Positions 52,280-60,606 of a DNA stretch of 64,000 nucleotides are shown here, piece after piece. Below the pieces are notes generated by a model. The model worked only from the letters and a program-made list of their open reading frames with translations. It was not told the origin of the DNA and searched no databases. A program made the position numbers and the translations under genes. This DNA comes from Acidobacteriota bacterium (GTDB lineage Bacteria; Acidobacteriota; Terriglobia; Bryobacterales; Bryobacteraceae): positions 85,701-149,700 of the forward strand of contig JAPKYZ010000107.1 in assembly GCA_026394055.1 (NCBI GenBank), read 5' to 3'. Every line of letters begins with the position of its first letter. Position 1 is the stretch's first letter.

Positions 52280-52990
52280 GTGAACGGCAAAGTAAAAAAC
52301 ATCGTCCTCGTACACGGCGCCTGGGCCGACGGCTCGGGCTGGCAAAGTGTCTACGACAGTCTGCGCGCCCGAGGATACAGCGTCAGCATTGTCCAGAATC
52401 CCTTGACCTCGCTGGCCGATGACGTCCGGGCCGTCGCCCGGGTCCTGGCCCGGCAGGACGGCGCGACCTTGCTGGTCGGCCACTCCTATGGTGGCGTGGT
52501 GATCACCGAAGCCGGCGACGCGGCCAACGTGGTGGGGCTCGTCTATGGGGCGGCATTCGTGCCTGACGCGGGTGAGTCCGCCGCCAAGCTGATCGAAGGA
52601 GGTGAACCGGCGCCATTGCAACCGTCAGCGGACGGCTTCCTGTTCTTCAACCCGGCCCTGTTTCCACAGATCTTTGCGCATGACCTGCCCGCAACGCAGG
52701 GCGCGTTTCTCGCGGCCTCGCAGGTCCCGGCAGCGGGGGCCGCCTTCGCCGCGCCCGTGTCGAAGGCGCCATGGAGAAGCAAGCCCAGTTGGTATGTGCT
52801 CTCCACCGAAGACCGCGTCATTCCGCCCGCCGCGCAGCGGCAGATGGCGGAGCGGGCCCATGCCGCGATCATCGAAGTGCACGGAAGCCATGCCGTGTAT
52901 ATCTCGCAGGCGGTAGCGGTGGCCGACGCCATCGACGCCGCGGCGCGCGGGGCTCGGCCGGCGGCAAGTGAGCCCCCAGTTCATCCCTAG
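52280..52990 (+). CDS. Alpha/beta hydrolase
   Basis: 236 residues from GTG 52280, with AGGAGA nine bases upstream. Oxyanion hole segment LVHGAWADGSGW, nucleophile elbow VGHSYGGVV (Ser in GHSYG) and late His in HGSHAVYISQ are all present, as in the salicylate-esterase/hydroxynitrile-lyase-like branch. No signal peptide. It leads a probable operon of five genes with the membrane protein, cupin and CMD-family protein that follow, but the substrate is unknown. Confidence 0.85.
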   Translation: MNGKVKNIVLVHGAWADGSGWQSVYDSLRARGYSVSIVQNPLTSLADDVRAVARVLARQDGATLLVGHSYGGVVITEAGDAANVVGLVYGAAFVPDAGESAAKLIEGGEPAPLQPSADGFLFFNPALFPQIFAHDLPATQGAFLAASQVPAAGAAFAAPVSKAPWRSKPSWYVLSTEDRVIPPAAQRQMAERAHAAIIEVHGSHAVYISQAVAVADAIDAAARGARPAASEPPVHP

Positions 52991-53099
52991 CGCCTGCCGG
53001 TTGCGCCCCACGGCGTTGGGCTCCGGAGTAAGTACCCACGCCGCCACGCAGTTGGACAACTAGTTACAGAAATACAACGAATCAGATCAGGAGAACATC

Positions 53100-53375
53100 A
53101 TGAGAAACCTTAGTCCCGAGGGTAAAGCGCTTGGCTTTCGCATCCACGCCGTGGCGTTTGTCGTGGTTATGGCGCTGCTTGTCGCCATCAACGTCTTGAC
53201 TGGCGCACCATACTGGGTCCAATGGGTGCTGCCCGGGTGGAGCATCGGCCTGCTGAACCATTGGTTCTTTGTTCTTGGACCCGGCGCGCGGTGGAAGCAC
53301 CACACAGACACTGGGCGATCTGCCGCGGATTGGCGCACACCGGCGCAGAAAGAGGAGCAGCCGGACCGCCAGTGA
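53100..53375 (+). CDS. 2TM-domain membrane protein
   Basis: 91 residues with AGGAG ahead of ATG 53100. Two membrane helices (FRIHAVAFVVVMALLVAIN and WVQWVLPGWSIGLLNHWFFV), the charge and aromatic pattern of the bacterial 2TM domain family, and a short polar tail with Lys/Glu. The function is unknown; the family often appears with regulators or enzymes, as here with the hydrolase and cupin genes. Confidence 0.78.
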   Translation: MRNLSPEGKALGFRIHAVAFVVVMALLVAINVLTGAPYWVQWVLPGWSIGLLNHWFFVLGPGARWKHHTDTGRSAADWRTPAQKEEQPDRQ

Positions 53376-53438
53376 ACCAAGTGCGGTGCAGGTAGTTCGC
53401 ATCGAGATCCTCGGAAACTTCTAGATAGGGAGAAATCA

Positions 53439-54014
53439 ATGACACCAGCCATCACCGCAGTCCCCGATTTCAGGCGGATCGTCACTGGACACGACCAGGA
53501 CGGACACGCCATTATTCAATCCGATGCGCCGCCCACTCGGGTGCAGCAAATTGGCGGGCCGGGCGGTCCAACGTTTGTCGAGGTTTGGAGCACCCGCGAG
53601 ACGCCGGCCGTGATTGACCGGCAGTCCGGCGAGCCAGCGGAAAGCGGCTTGGTGCTTCCGCCGCCCAAGAACGGCACCAGAATTCGCGTGATCGACTTTC
53701 CACCGGAAGGCGAAGCGATTCGAAAGCTCACCGGCGCCGAGGCCGCCGAGAAGTTTGCGGAAATGGGGGACGAAGGCGCAGCGCGAGCGGCGCAAGGCGC
53801 TCCCCATCCATTGATGCATCGCACTCAAACCGTCGACTACGGGATCGTCCTGGCCGGTGAACTGACGCTGGTGATGGATCGCGGCGAGACCGTCGTCCGC
53901 GCCGGTGACATCGTCATTCAGCGTGGAACCAACCACGCGTGGGCCAATCGGACCGATGCGAACTGCCGCGTGGCGTTTGTGCTGATTGACGGGCAATTCA
54001 CCGGCGGACTGTGA
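53439..54014 (+). CDS. Cupin-domain protein
   Basis: 191 residues with AGGGAGA before ATG 53439. The cupin signature region is MHRTQTVDYGIVLAGELTLV (metal His and Glu of motif 1) followed by IVIQRGTNHAWANRT (motif 2, with His). The N-terminal half is a sugar/acid-binding-like beta region (TRVQQIGGPGGPTFVEVW). This arrangement resembles small cupin proteins that handle gentisate-like or acyl substrates. It overlaps the CMD-family gene, whose start lies just after. Confidence 0.82.
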   Translation: MTPAITAVPDFRRIVTGHDQDGHAIIQSDAPPTRVQQIGGPGGPTFVEVWSTRETPAVIDRQSGEPAESGLVLPPPKNGTRIRVIDFPPEGEAIRKLTGAEAAEKFAEMGDEGAARAAQGAPHPLMHRTQTVDYGIVLAGELTLVMDRGETVVRAGDIVIQRGTNHAWANRTDANCRVAFVLIDGQFTGGL

Positions 54015-54025
54015 AGGTAGACACC

Positions 54026-54589
54026 ATGCGCTTGCCGCCGATTCTTCCAGAAACCCTGAGCCCTCAACTGCGCGAAGTACATGATGGAATCGCCAGTCTG
54101 GTGACGGAAAAGCAGAGCCGGATTGCCATTCTCAATGATCAAGGCGCCTTAATCGGTCCTTTCCCCGCCATGCTGCACTTCCCGCAGTTCGGCATTCCGG
54201 CCCTTTTGCTGCATCGGGCGCTATCGGCTGAGGCACGTCTTCCCAAGACCGTACGCGAAGTCGCAATCCTCGCCGTGGGCGCGGCCTTTGGCGCGCGGTA
54301 CGAGGTCTATGCCCACGAGATCACAGCGGCGGCGGTTGGCCTGTCGCCATCCCAGATCGCAACGCTCGCGGCAGGTGGACGGCCAGATGGTCTGAGCGAC
54401 CAGGAGGCCATCGCGTTCGACGTATCCCGTGCCCTCGTCTCCGGTCAGACTCTGCACGCCTCGACCTATGCCCGCGTAACTAGCTTGCTTGGCCGCGAAG
54501 GGGTGGGCGAACTCGCGTTTCTGGTCGGCGGCTACAGCCTGATCGCGATCATCCTGAACTGCTTCGATGTACCGGCGCCGGAAGATTAG
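54026..54589 (+). CDS. Carboxymuconolactone decarboxylase (AhpD/CMD)-family protein
   Basis: 187 residues from ATG 54026, preferred over the GTG at 54011 because AAGG lies eight bases ahead. Core motif REVAILAVGAAFGARYEVYAHE, where family members hold the catalytic Cys-x-x-Cys or Glu/His pair; the cysteines are not present, so the peroxidase activity of true AhpD is unlikely. Later EAIAFDVSRALVSGQ is also typical. With the upstream cupin it may process an aromatic or lactone substrate. Confidence 0.8.
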   Translation: MRLPPILPETLSPQLREVHDGIASLVTEKQSRIAILNDQGALIGPFPAMLHFPQFGIPALLLHRALSAEARLPKTVREVAILAVGAAFGARYEVYAHEITAAAVGLSPSQIATLAAGGRPDGLSDQEAIAFDVSRALVSGQTLHASTYARVTSLLGREGVGELAFLVGGYSLIAIILNCFDVPAPED

Positions 54590-54615
54590 GGTCAAAAATG
54601 GCCGCGTCGAGCTAC

Positions 54616-55680
54616 CTACTGCAATCCGAACAAATGCAGATTGTCACCCGCGACCGCCAGGATCCGGCTGTCCGGTTGATAAGAGAGAGCGGCGCCGTAA
54701 TTGGTTGAGACCGCCTGTGTTGCGATTGGGTTCAGCTTACCGTCCTGCGCGGTACCCACCCACACCACCCCCTCCTGCGTCGTGGCGAAGAAATAGTGGT
54801 TGTCATCCACCACCGCTTGATCCACACAGAAGTCGAAGACCTGATCGAGAGCGGGGTTGACTTTCAGGTTCACCGAATCGAGCGCCATGAATGCCAAGTC
54901 CTCGATTGCGTACAGCCATAGGTTGCGGTCGTCGGGTCCAACCGAACAGTTCGCCACGACAAGGTAGTCTCCGCAGACGTCAATGTCGTTGATGCCGCGT
55001 TGTGCCGATGGGTTGTAGCGCATCCGTGCCAGCACGGTGGTGTTGACGACGTCCACCAGGCAGAGATCTCCGTCCTCGGAACCAGTGACCACGATCCCCG
55101 GCTGCCACGCCTCCACGCCCCGGATATTCTTGAGTGGGTACGGACTCGGAATGGGGTTGGGCGATCGAAGATCCATGGTTTTGAGAAGTGTCAGGCTCCC
55201 GTCAGGCTGGACCTGCCAAATCAGAATGCTGCCATTGGCGTGACCGGTGACGAAGTAGGTCACACCATCGCATTCGGTGGTGGTGCCGTCGTTCGCCACT
55301 CCAATACTTGGATCGTAGCTGAGCGTCGCGCGGACCGTAATCCCGTTCTCGGAGAAAGTTCCGTCGGTTCCCCAAAGGGTGATGGACTGGCCGTCGTTGG
55401 AGGAGCCGAAGAGATTGGGCGCGATCCGGGCGATCATCTGCACGCCGGACAGTGATGGTGTCACGATGGCGGCCGAGATAGAAGGCGGGCCGGGTGGAGA
55501 AGGGTTCGTGAAAATGGTCAGCGACCCATCCCAACGGCCGATGGCGAAATAGTTCGCGTCCACCCAGCGGACTTCCTGTGCCATCGAATACGTTGTTCCG
55601 AGATCTTGGAGTGGGGAGGCCGTCGAAGCCAATGGTTCGGCCGCTGCGCCCGTGACCAGGAGAGGAATGGGTTGTCTCAT
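54616..55680 (-). CDS. Beta-propeller (WD40/YVTN-like) repeat protein
   Basis: 354 residues from ATG 55678-55680; a longer frame starts 48 bases earlier. Repeats begin with strand pairs such as WVDANYFAIGRWDGSLTIF, VTYFVTGHANGSILIWQV, IVVTGSEDGDLCLVDV and DYLVVANCSV, each ending in a tryptophan- or aromatic-rich blade, as in six- or seven-bladed propellers. It has no signal peptide, so it is cytoplasmic, and no enzymatic residues are obvious. It faces the MNIO cluster divergently across the region 55681-56079, and may be a binding or scaffold partner of that cluster or unrelated. Confidence 0.75.
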   Translation of the reverse strand: MRQPIPLLVTGAAAEPLASTASPLQDLGTTYSMAQEVRWVDANYFAIGRWDGSLTIFTNPSPPGPPSISAAIVTPSLSGVQMIARIAPNLFGSSNDGQSITLWGTDGTFSENGITVRATLSYDPSIGVANDGTTTECDGVTYFVTGHANGSILIWQVQPDGSLTLLKTMDLRSPNPIPSPYPLKNIRGVEAWQPGIVVTGSEDGDLCLVDVVNTTVLARMRYNPSAQRGINDIDVCGDYLVVANCSVGPDDRNLWLYAIEDLAFMALDSVNLKVNPALDQVFDFCVDQAVVDDNHYFFATTQEGVVWVGTAQDGKLNPIATQAVSTNYGAALSYQPDSRILAVAGDNLHLFGLQ

Positions 55681-56079
55681 AACATCCAAGATACTCTCTT
55701 CACCGTGCTCGAGCTGAATGATTATCATGAGGCCAATGCCGGCGAAGCCCAGTAATCAATGCCAGGAGCGCGGTCACCGGCTTAGTGGACTTTTATCGGG
55801 TGGCGACCGCGGGCCGCATCCACGGAATCCGCCTCGACCCTCAATCGCGACTCCGCCAGGCTGAGATCGATGACCGCAACGCTGCTTCCTCGACCGGACG
55901 TTGCCCAATAGCGCCGGCAACGCGCAGCGCGGCGCCGAACTTCGCCGCTGTGGACACGCCGCTTGTATCGCCCGCTTGCCCATGCCACAGAATTCGAGTA
56001 ATATTGGCGAATAATCGGGAACCTCCACAGAGATTACCCGTGTTCGTGAGGCCTCCTCGGAGGCAGAAAGAAGGCACCA
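55681..56079. other. Intergenic region upstream of the MNIO cluster
   Basis: Gene-free region of about 400 bases between the divergent propeller gene and the precursor gene. A 102-codon frame on the plus strand and a few on the minus strand lack ribosome sites or recognisable content. The only clear element is the promoter at 55976-56004. Confidence 0.45.
55976..56004 (+). promoter_or_regulatory. Sigma-70-type promoter of the MNIO/RiPP operon
   Basis: A -35 TTGCCC at 55976-55981 and a -10 TAATAT at 55999-56004, spaced exactly 17 bases, the best spacing for vegetative sigma factor. Transcription would start near 56011, leaving a leader of about 70 bases before the precursor GTG at 56080. Confidence 0.6.
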
Positions 56080-56340
56080 GTGCCAGACATTAAGGGTTTT
56101 GCGGACGTCAAAATTATCAAGGCCGGCGTGGATGGAAGACCCACGGCCCAGATCTTGGTCAGTAGCGATATCGGCGTCGATCAATTGAGCAAGGTGATCG
56201 CGGGCGTTACGCGCAACAAGGACCTTCGAAAGCTCCTCGGATTGAAAGCATGCCTTGCGTGCCGGTCCGGCTTCAACCTCGATATTCGCGACCAGTTCAT
56301 CAATGAGCTTCGCGTCGACCTGCAACAAATCGGTGGCTAG
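56080..56340 (+). CDS. Small Cys-containing peptide, candidate RiPP precursor of an MNIO cluster
   Basis: 86 residues from GTG 56080, with the ribosome site AAGAAGG five bases ahead (56068-56074). The first 50 residues form a basic/beta-alpha leader-like region with no cysteine. The only cysteines are Cys58 and Cys61, in GLKACLACRSGFNLDIRDQF (residues 54-73). Such a CxxC followed by SGxxxxIR, on a small protein that overlaps an MNIO oxidase gene, fits substrate peptides modified by those enzymes. The C-terminus is INELRVDLQQIGG. The gene overlaps the MNIO gene by eight bases. Which residues are modified, and whether a leader is removed, cannot be told here. Confidence 0.7.
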   Translation: MPDIKGFADVKIIKAGVDGRPTAQILVSSDIGVDQLSKVIAGVTRNKDLRKLLGLKACLACRSGFNLDIRDQFINELRVDLQQIGG

Positions 56341-57271
56341 TCAACATCCACGCGTTCCTGCTGGGGTAGGGGTTCTCCTCAACCCCAGCATGGCTCGCCT
56401 GATGGAGCGGTCGCTACATCACTTGGATTTTCTCTCGGTGATCCCCGACCGCGCCTGGAATGATCGCGGTGTTGGCGCCATTGATCGCTTTCAGCCGTTG
56501 CCACTGTCCGTCGATTTTCTCGAAGAGGCGGCTCGTCAAGTGCCCGTCGTGCTGCACAGCATCGGCCTGTCCATTTGCAGCGCCGACATCTTCGATGAAG
56601 AATATGGCCGCAACCTGATCGCCTGGGCGCACCGCTTGAAGTCGCCTTGGGTGAGCGAGCATCTGTCCTTTTCGCGTATCGGAACCGGCCATGAAACCAA
56701 TGCGGCCGTGGCGGTCCCGGTTCCCTACGACCAGGAAGTGCTGGAGCTATTGGTTCCTCGCGTAAAGTTCTTCACCGATGTGCTGCCCTGTCCCTTTTTG
56801 CTCGAGAACAACGTCTATTATTTCGGCTACGGCGATGAAGACTATTCCGAAGAATCCTTCCTGAACGAACTCTGCGGCCGCGCCAAATGCGGCGTACTAC
56901 TCGATCTCCATAACCTCTACACGAACGCGCTGAATCACAAATTCGACGCGATGGAGTATATCCACGGACTGGACCTTTCTTTGGTGCAGGAGGTCCACAT
57001 CGCGGGCGGTGTCAGCATGTTCGGCTTCCACACGGATTCGCACACCGGGCCTGTCATCGAAGGTGTGTGGAGGCTACTGGAACAAGTCGTACCGCTGGCG
57101 ACACGGCTGCGCGGCATAACTTTCGAGTTTCACGAATCTTCCTACCGCCTGTTGGGCGACAACGGAATTCTGGAACAAGTCGACCGCGCCCGCGCCATTG
57201 TCCACAAGTTCTCACCGGCCTCCGAACCCGTTTCCTATGTCGCTACAAGCCTTCCAGCAAGCCATTGTTGA
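56333..57271 (+). CDS. DUF692-family multinuclear non-heme iron oxidative enzyme (MNIO)
   Basis: 312 residues from GTG 56333, which overlaps the precursor stop by eight bases, so translation is coupled. TIM-barrel MNIO signatures in order: GVGVLLNPSM (11-20), LHSIGLSICSAD (His75), VSEHLSF (Glu109, His110), PFLLENN (Glu158), LLDLHNLYTN (Asp191), VHIAGG (His222), HTDSHTGPV and EFHES (His267). These are the positions that bind two or three iron ions in MbnB, TglH and relatives. Family enzymes oxidise Cys or other residues of peptide substrates, making thiooxazoles, oxazolones or related groups. The identity to any known subfamily is untested. Confidence 0.88.
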   Translation: MASQHPRVPAGVGVLLNPSMARLMERSLHHLDFLSVIPDRAWNDRGVGAIDRFQPLPLSVDFLEEAARQVPVVLHSIGLSICSADIFDEEYGRNLIAWAHRLKSPWVSEHLSFSRIGTGHETNAAVAVPVPYDQEVLELLVPRVKFFTDVLPCPFLLENNVYYFGYGDEDYSEESFLNELCGRAKCGVLLDLHNLYTNALNHKFDAMEYIHGLDLSLVQEVHIAGGVSMFGFHTDSHTGPVIEGVWRLLEQVVPLATRLRGITFEFHESSYRLLGDNGILEQVDRARAIVHKFSPASEPVSYVATSLPASHC

Positions 57272-57881
57272 GCTGACCCTTGCGCCGCGCCGCGTCCGGC
57301 GGCTGCTGCAAGGGGACTTGAGCGTGCTCGATAAGTACGACCTGACGGAACGCGAGCGCCAACGCATCCTCTTTGCGGCCGGGCAACCGGGCATGGAACT
57401 GAATTGCACCATCGCGCGCGGGAATCGATTCGAACCAGTCGCTGAACTGTTTCCGATGACCTGCACGTTACTCAAACCGGTGTTGCGCGAATTGCTCGAT
57501 GAAATTTGGGAAGATGCTCCACCGACGAACTATCAGTTCTCCGGCGAGGACGAGGCGTTCATCAAAGCGGTCCGCCGGAAGCTGGCGGCGGGTGAGTTTG
57601 CGATTGAGTATCTCGACGAGATCTTCTCCTACGAATCGAGTTGCGCGGAATTGGCGCGGCGGATGGGCGGCGAGACCAACCCCAACGATGAGAGCGAAGC
57701 CATCCTCGAGTTCCGGCATCCGCCCGACCTGTTGCTGCCCCCGTTGAGCGAGTACAAACTTCCGCCTTCAGGCCTGCCCACGGGCAGCTACCGCGCGCGG
57801 CTGATCTTGCGGGGTGAGCGATTCGATGTAGAGATGCTCTCGGCCATCGCTGACCCGCCGGATTCCAACAGGCCCAACTGA
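57237..57881 (+). CDS. MNIO partner protein (MbnC/DUF2063-like role)
   Basis: 214 residues from ATG 57237, overlapping the MNIO gene by 35 bases; an upstream TTG start at 57198 is possible. N-terminal helical region (LQAFQQAIVELTLAPRRVRR, LLQGDLSVLDKYDLTERER) may serve as a peptide-recognition element. A longer acidic, alpha-rich domain follows (LKPVLRELLDEIWEDAPPTN, FIKAVRRKLAAGEFAIEYLD, SSCAELARRM). MNIO enzymes act with a partner that binds the precursor; order and overlap fit that role. I do not recognise the exact family. Confidence 0.65.
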   Translation: MSLQAFQQAIVELTLAPRRVRRLLQGDLSVLDKYDLTERERQRILFAAGQPGMELNCTIARGNRFEPVAELFPMTCTLLKPVLRELLDEIWEDAPPTNYQFSGEDEAFIKAVRRKLAAGEFAIEYLDEIFSYESSCAELARRMGGETNPNDESEAILEFRHPPDLLLPPLSEYKLPPSGLPTGSYRARLILRGERFDVEMLSAIADPPDSNRPN

Positions 57882-57903
57882 ATGTCTCCGGAGTTCTGCA
57901 CCG

Positions 57904-60306
57904 ATGATAAACGGGGTTAATTCGATGAGGGAATTTCTGGCCCGCGAGTTTCGTCTTGCTTGCCGGAGTCTCACGGGCTCTGGCAAGGGGGCGCGGCTGC
58001 AGGTGTTGACCATGATGGTGTGCCAGTTGCCGCTGCTTTGTTTGGTGAGCGTGTTCGACGCAACCGTGTGGAAAGCTTTGCCATTTGCCTCGCCGGAAGC
58101 GCTGTATGTGGTTAAAGAAGGTGGAGCGGCGATTCGACGGTGGGAGGCGGCTCGACTGCAACCCGGGCAACTGCAAGGATTGGCGGCGTTCGGAAGCTAC
58201 GCGCGGATCGAGGCCGCGTTTGTGGGACCGGGAAGTGCGGCGGCGCAAGTCAACGCGAGTGCCGTATCGGAGTCGTTCTTTGAGACCTTACGGCCGCCGA
58301 TGCGGATGGGCACTTGGCCGCTGGTGAGCGGGCCGTCCGGGCGCGTCAGCGGGGAGACCCGCCAGGCCGTGATCAGCGAAGAGATCCGGCAAAAGTACTT
58401 CAGCGGCGGGACGGAGGTGATCGGGCAGCCTTTCACCTTGAACGGGATCGCGATGACGGTGGCTGGCGTCCTAGAAGGAAGGGCGGCGTTTCCAGAGAAA
58501 GCGGGCGTGTGGTTCGTGCGCGAAAAAGACGCGGAGGGGGCGTTTCGAGGGGCCATAGTGTATGACGCGCTGGTGAGGCTGAGGGCCGGAGTCTCGCAAA
58601 CCGCGGCAGAGGCCGAGTTGAATGCCGCCCTCCAGGATCTTGGCAAGGACGAGCGCGACAAGAGATCGAGACTCGTTTCGCTGCAGGACTATTTGGATCG
58701 AGATCACGTGACGGCCGTGCGCGTATCGCTGGGGATCGCACTGGTGCTTTTCGTGGTGGGCCTGGTGAACGTCGCGACGATTTTAAGCTATGAGATGGCG
58801 AGTAGCGAACGTGCGACCGCGATTCGCATGGCGGCGGGGGCGACGCCCGGGACACTGCTCCAGGAAATTTGCGCGCGGCAGGCGATTCTGGCCGGGGTTT
58901 CGTGGGCGATCGCTCTGGCTATGACACCGGGGCTCACTCAGTTTACGGCGGCGATGGTGGGGCTGGCAGGGGGCGACGTTCCGCACTTCCCGTCGGGCCG
59001 GGCGATGGCGGCGGTGCTCGTGTTGAGCGTGGCGGCTGGCGCGTTGACGCCACTGTGGCAGTTCTGGTTCGTGGCCCGAGTGAATCTGGCGACAGCGCTC
59101 CAGCAAAATGCCCAGAGCCTCTGGGATAACCGGCGCCTGGTGCCCGTGCGGCGAGGGATGGCGGCGGCACAAGTGATGATGACCACGGCATTGGTTGCGC
59201 TGGCGGGAATCGCTTTAAGCCAGTACGTAAAGACCAGCACAACGCCGCTGGGATTCCAGTTCGCCAACGTTTGGACGAGCGACATTGCGCTCGCGCCGAC
59301 GCGGTTCGCTTCCGGGGAAAGTCAGCGCCTGGCCATGCAGAATCTATTGCGGGAGTTACAAGCTGCGTTGCCGGGGATGCGGGTTGGGGCCGTCAACTAT
59401 TTGCCGCTGGACCGGCGGCAAAGCATCCTGCTCCGGCTGCAACCGGAGGGCAGCGCCGCGGCGCCGGTGTTCGCAGGATTCCGCGTCGTCGGTGGCGACT
59501 ACTTTGAGGCAATGGGGATCTCTTCCGTGGCGGGGCTTAACGTACGGCAAGCCGCCGCCGCGCCGGGGAAGTGCCGGCTGGTGATCAACGACGAATTGGC
59601 GCGAAAGCTATCTTGGGGCGCTGCGGCGGTGGGAAAGAAGGCCGCGATTACGGGATTTCGCGATGGATGCGAGATTCTGGCCGTGGTGGGGAGCATTCGC
59701 CACTTCGGACCGAGAGAGGCCGCCGGACCCGAGTTCTACATGCTTTATGACGACATGCCGTCGCCGTTCATGAGTCTGACGATCGCCGGGAACGCTCCGG
59801 AGGCGCAGATCCGTGAGGCGGTGCTGAGGGCGAGCGCTGCGCTGCGCGACGGTGGACCGCACATCGGCCTGGAACGGCTGAGCGATAAGTTTGAGCAACT
59901 GATGGCGCCGCAGCGCCAGACCACCGTCACAATCCTCGTCGTGTCGCTGATGGCACTGATCTTGACGCTGGTGGGGCTATACGGAGGAATCATCCGCGAT
60001 CTGCACTTCCGCGCGAAGCGGCTCGCCATCGAGCAGGCGCTCGGGGCCAGCGCCCAGCGGCTGTTCGTGTCGTTGCTGGCGGAAAGGCTGGGTGAGGTAG
60101 CGTTGGCGGCGGCCGTGGGGTGCGCCTTGGCGGCTTACGCCGTCCGGCGATTGCCGTTGGGCATCGACATTCCGGGACAGGTCGACTACTGGGGCGCGGC
60201 GGGGATGGCGGCGCTGGTGGTGTTGGGCTGCGGGGTGTTTCTAACGTTGGCGCTTTGGCCGATCACCCGGCGCACGCCAAGTGAGATTTTGCGGATGAAT
60301 GGGTAA
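57904..60306 (+). CDS. ADOP-type (MacB-like) permease of the RiPP cluster
   Basis: 800 residues from ATG 57904; Met8 at 57925 is equally plausible. It is a duplicated MacB/FtsX permease: two periplasmic MacB-PCD domains and eight or so membrane helices, with ALVLFVVGLVNVATILSYEM and LALILTLVGLYGGIIRDL-like segments. Duplicated, ATPase-lacking permeases of this design are the acidobacterial duplicated orphan permeases. It begins 22 bases after the partner gene on the same strand, so it is likely the exporter of the modified peptide, probably with an ATPase encoded elsewhere. Confidence 0.85.
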   Translation: MINGVNSMREFLAREFRLACRSLTGSGKGARLQVLTMMVCQLPLLCLVSVFDATVWKALPFASPEALYVVKEGGAAIRRWEAARLQPGQLQGLAAFGSYARIEAAFVGPGSAAAQVNASAVSESFFETLRPPMRMGTWPLVSGPSGRVSGETRQAVISEEIRQKYFSGGTEVIGQPFTLNGIAMTVAGVLEGRAAFPEKAGVWFVREKDAEGAFRGAIVYDALVRLRAGVSQTAAEAELNAALQDLGKDERDKRSRLVSLQDYLDRDHVTAVRVSLGIALVLFVVGLVNVATILSYEMASSERATAIRMAAGATPGTLLQEICARQAILAGVSWAIALAMTPGLTQFTAAMVGLAGGDVPHFPSGRAMAAVLVLSVAAGALTPLWQFWFVARVNLATALQQNAQSLWDNRRLVPVRRGMAAAQVMMTTALVALAGIALSQYVKTSTTPLGFQFANVWTSDIALAPTRFASGESQRLAMQNLLRELQAALPGMRVGAVNYLPLDRRQSILLRLQPEGSAAAPVFAGFRVVGGDYFEAMGISSVAGLNVRQAAAAPGKCRLVINDELARKLSWGAAAVGKKAAITGFRDGCEILAVVGSIRHFGPREAAGPEFYMLYDDMPSPFMSLTIAGNAPEAQIREAVLRASAALRDGGPHIGLERLSDKFEQLMAPQRQTTVTILVVSLMALILTLVGLYGGIIRDLHFRAKRLAIEQALGASAQRLFVSLLAERLGEVALAAAVGCALAAYAVRRLPLGIDIPGQVDYWGAAGMAALVVLGCGVFLTLALWPITRRTPSEILRMNG

Positions 60307-60606
60307 TGGGGCCGCTACGCGGACGCTCGGTGCACTCCTGCAGCGTCGAGCGCCCAATTTGCGAGATGACATGTTCGCCTAGGGCAATGAAGGTCCATCC
60401 CAACGCTGCGAAGGGTCGGCATTTCTCCCCGTGTGCGACGCGGCTGGCGGGTTTTGATTGATGCTTGCCACGAATCCATAGACGGGCCGCTATCTGCAGG
60501 CTACTGCGTTGGACGTTGGGAAAACGCTCGCACGACTGCTTTGCAGCTCAGCCTTGCGTGAGAAATTTCCGAACCTTGTTGGCCATCGGACGTACAAAAG
60601 GTGGCT
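60307..60606. other. Intergenic region between the RiPP permease and a hydrolase gene
   Basis: About 300 bases. No gene or convincing RNA seen; no terminator hairpin with a T tract after the permease stop. The last bases hold a ribosome site (AAAGGTGGCT) for the next gene. Confidence 0.4.

Noticed and set aside
55785..56093. 102-codon plus-strand frame upstream of the MNIO precursor
   Set aside because: It overlaps the promoter and the precursor start, has no ribosome site and reads as low-complexity Pro/Arg/Ala. It is more likely non-coding.
56080..57881. A bufferin or methanobactin operon in the strict sense
   Set aside because: The peptide lacks the repeated Cys motifs of BufA (DUF2282) and the short Cys-rich core of MbnA, so the cluster is called only at the MNIO level.
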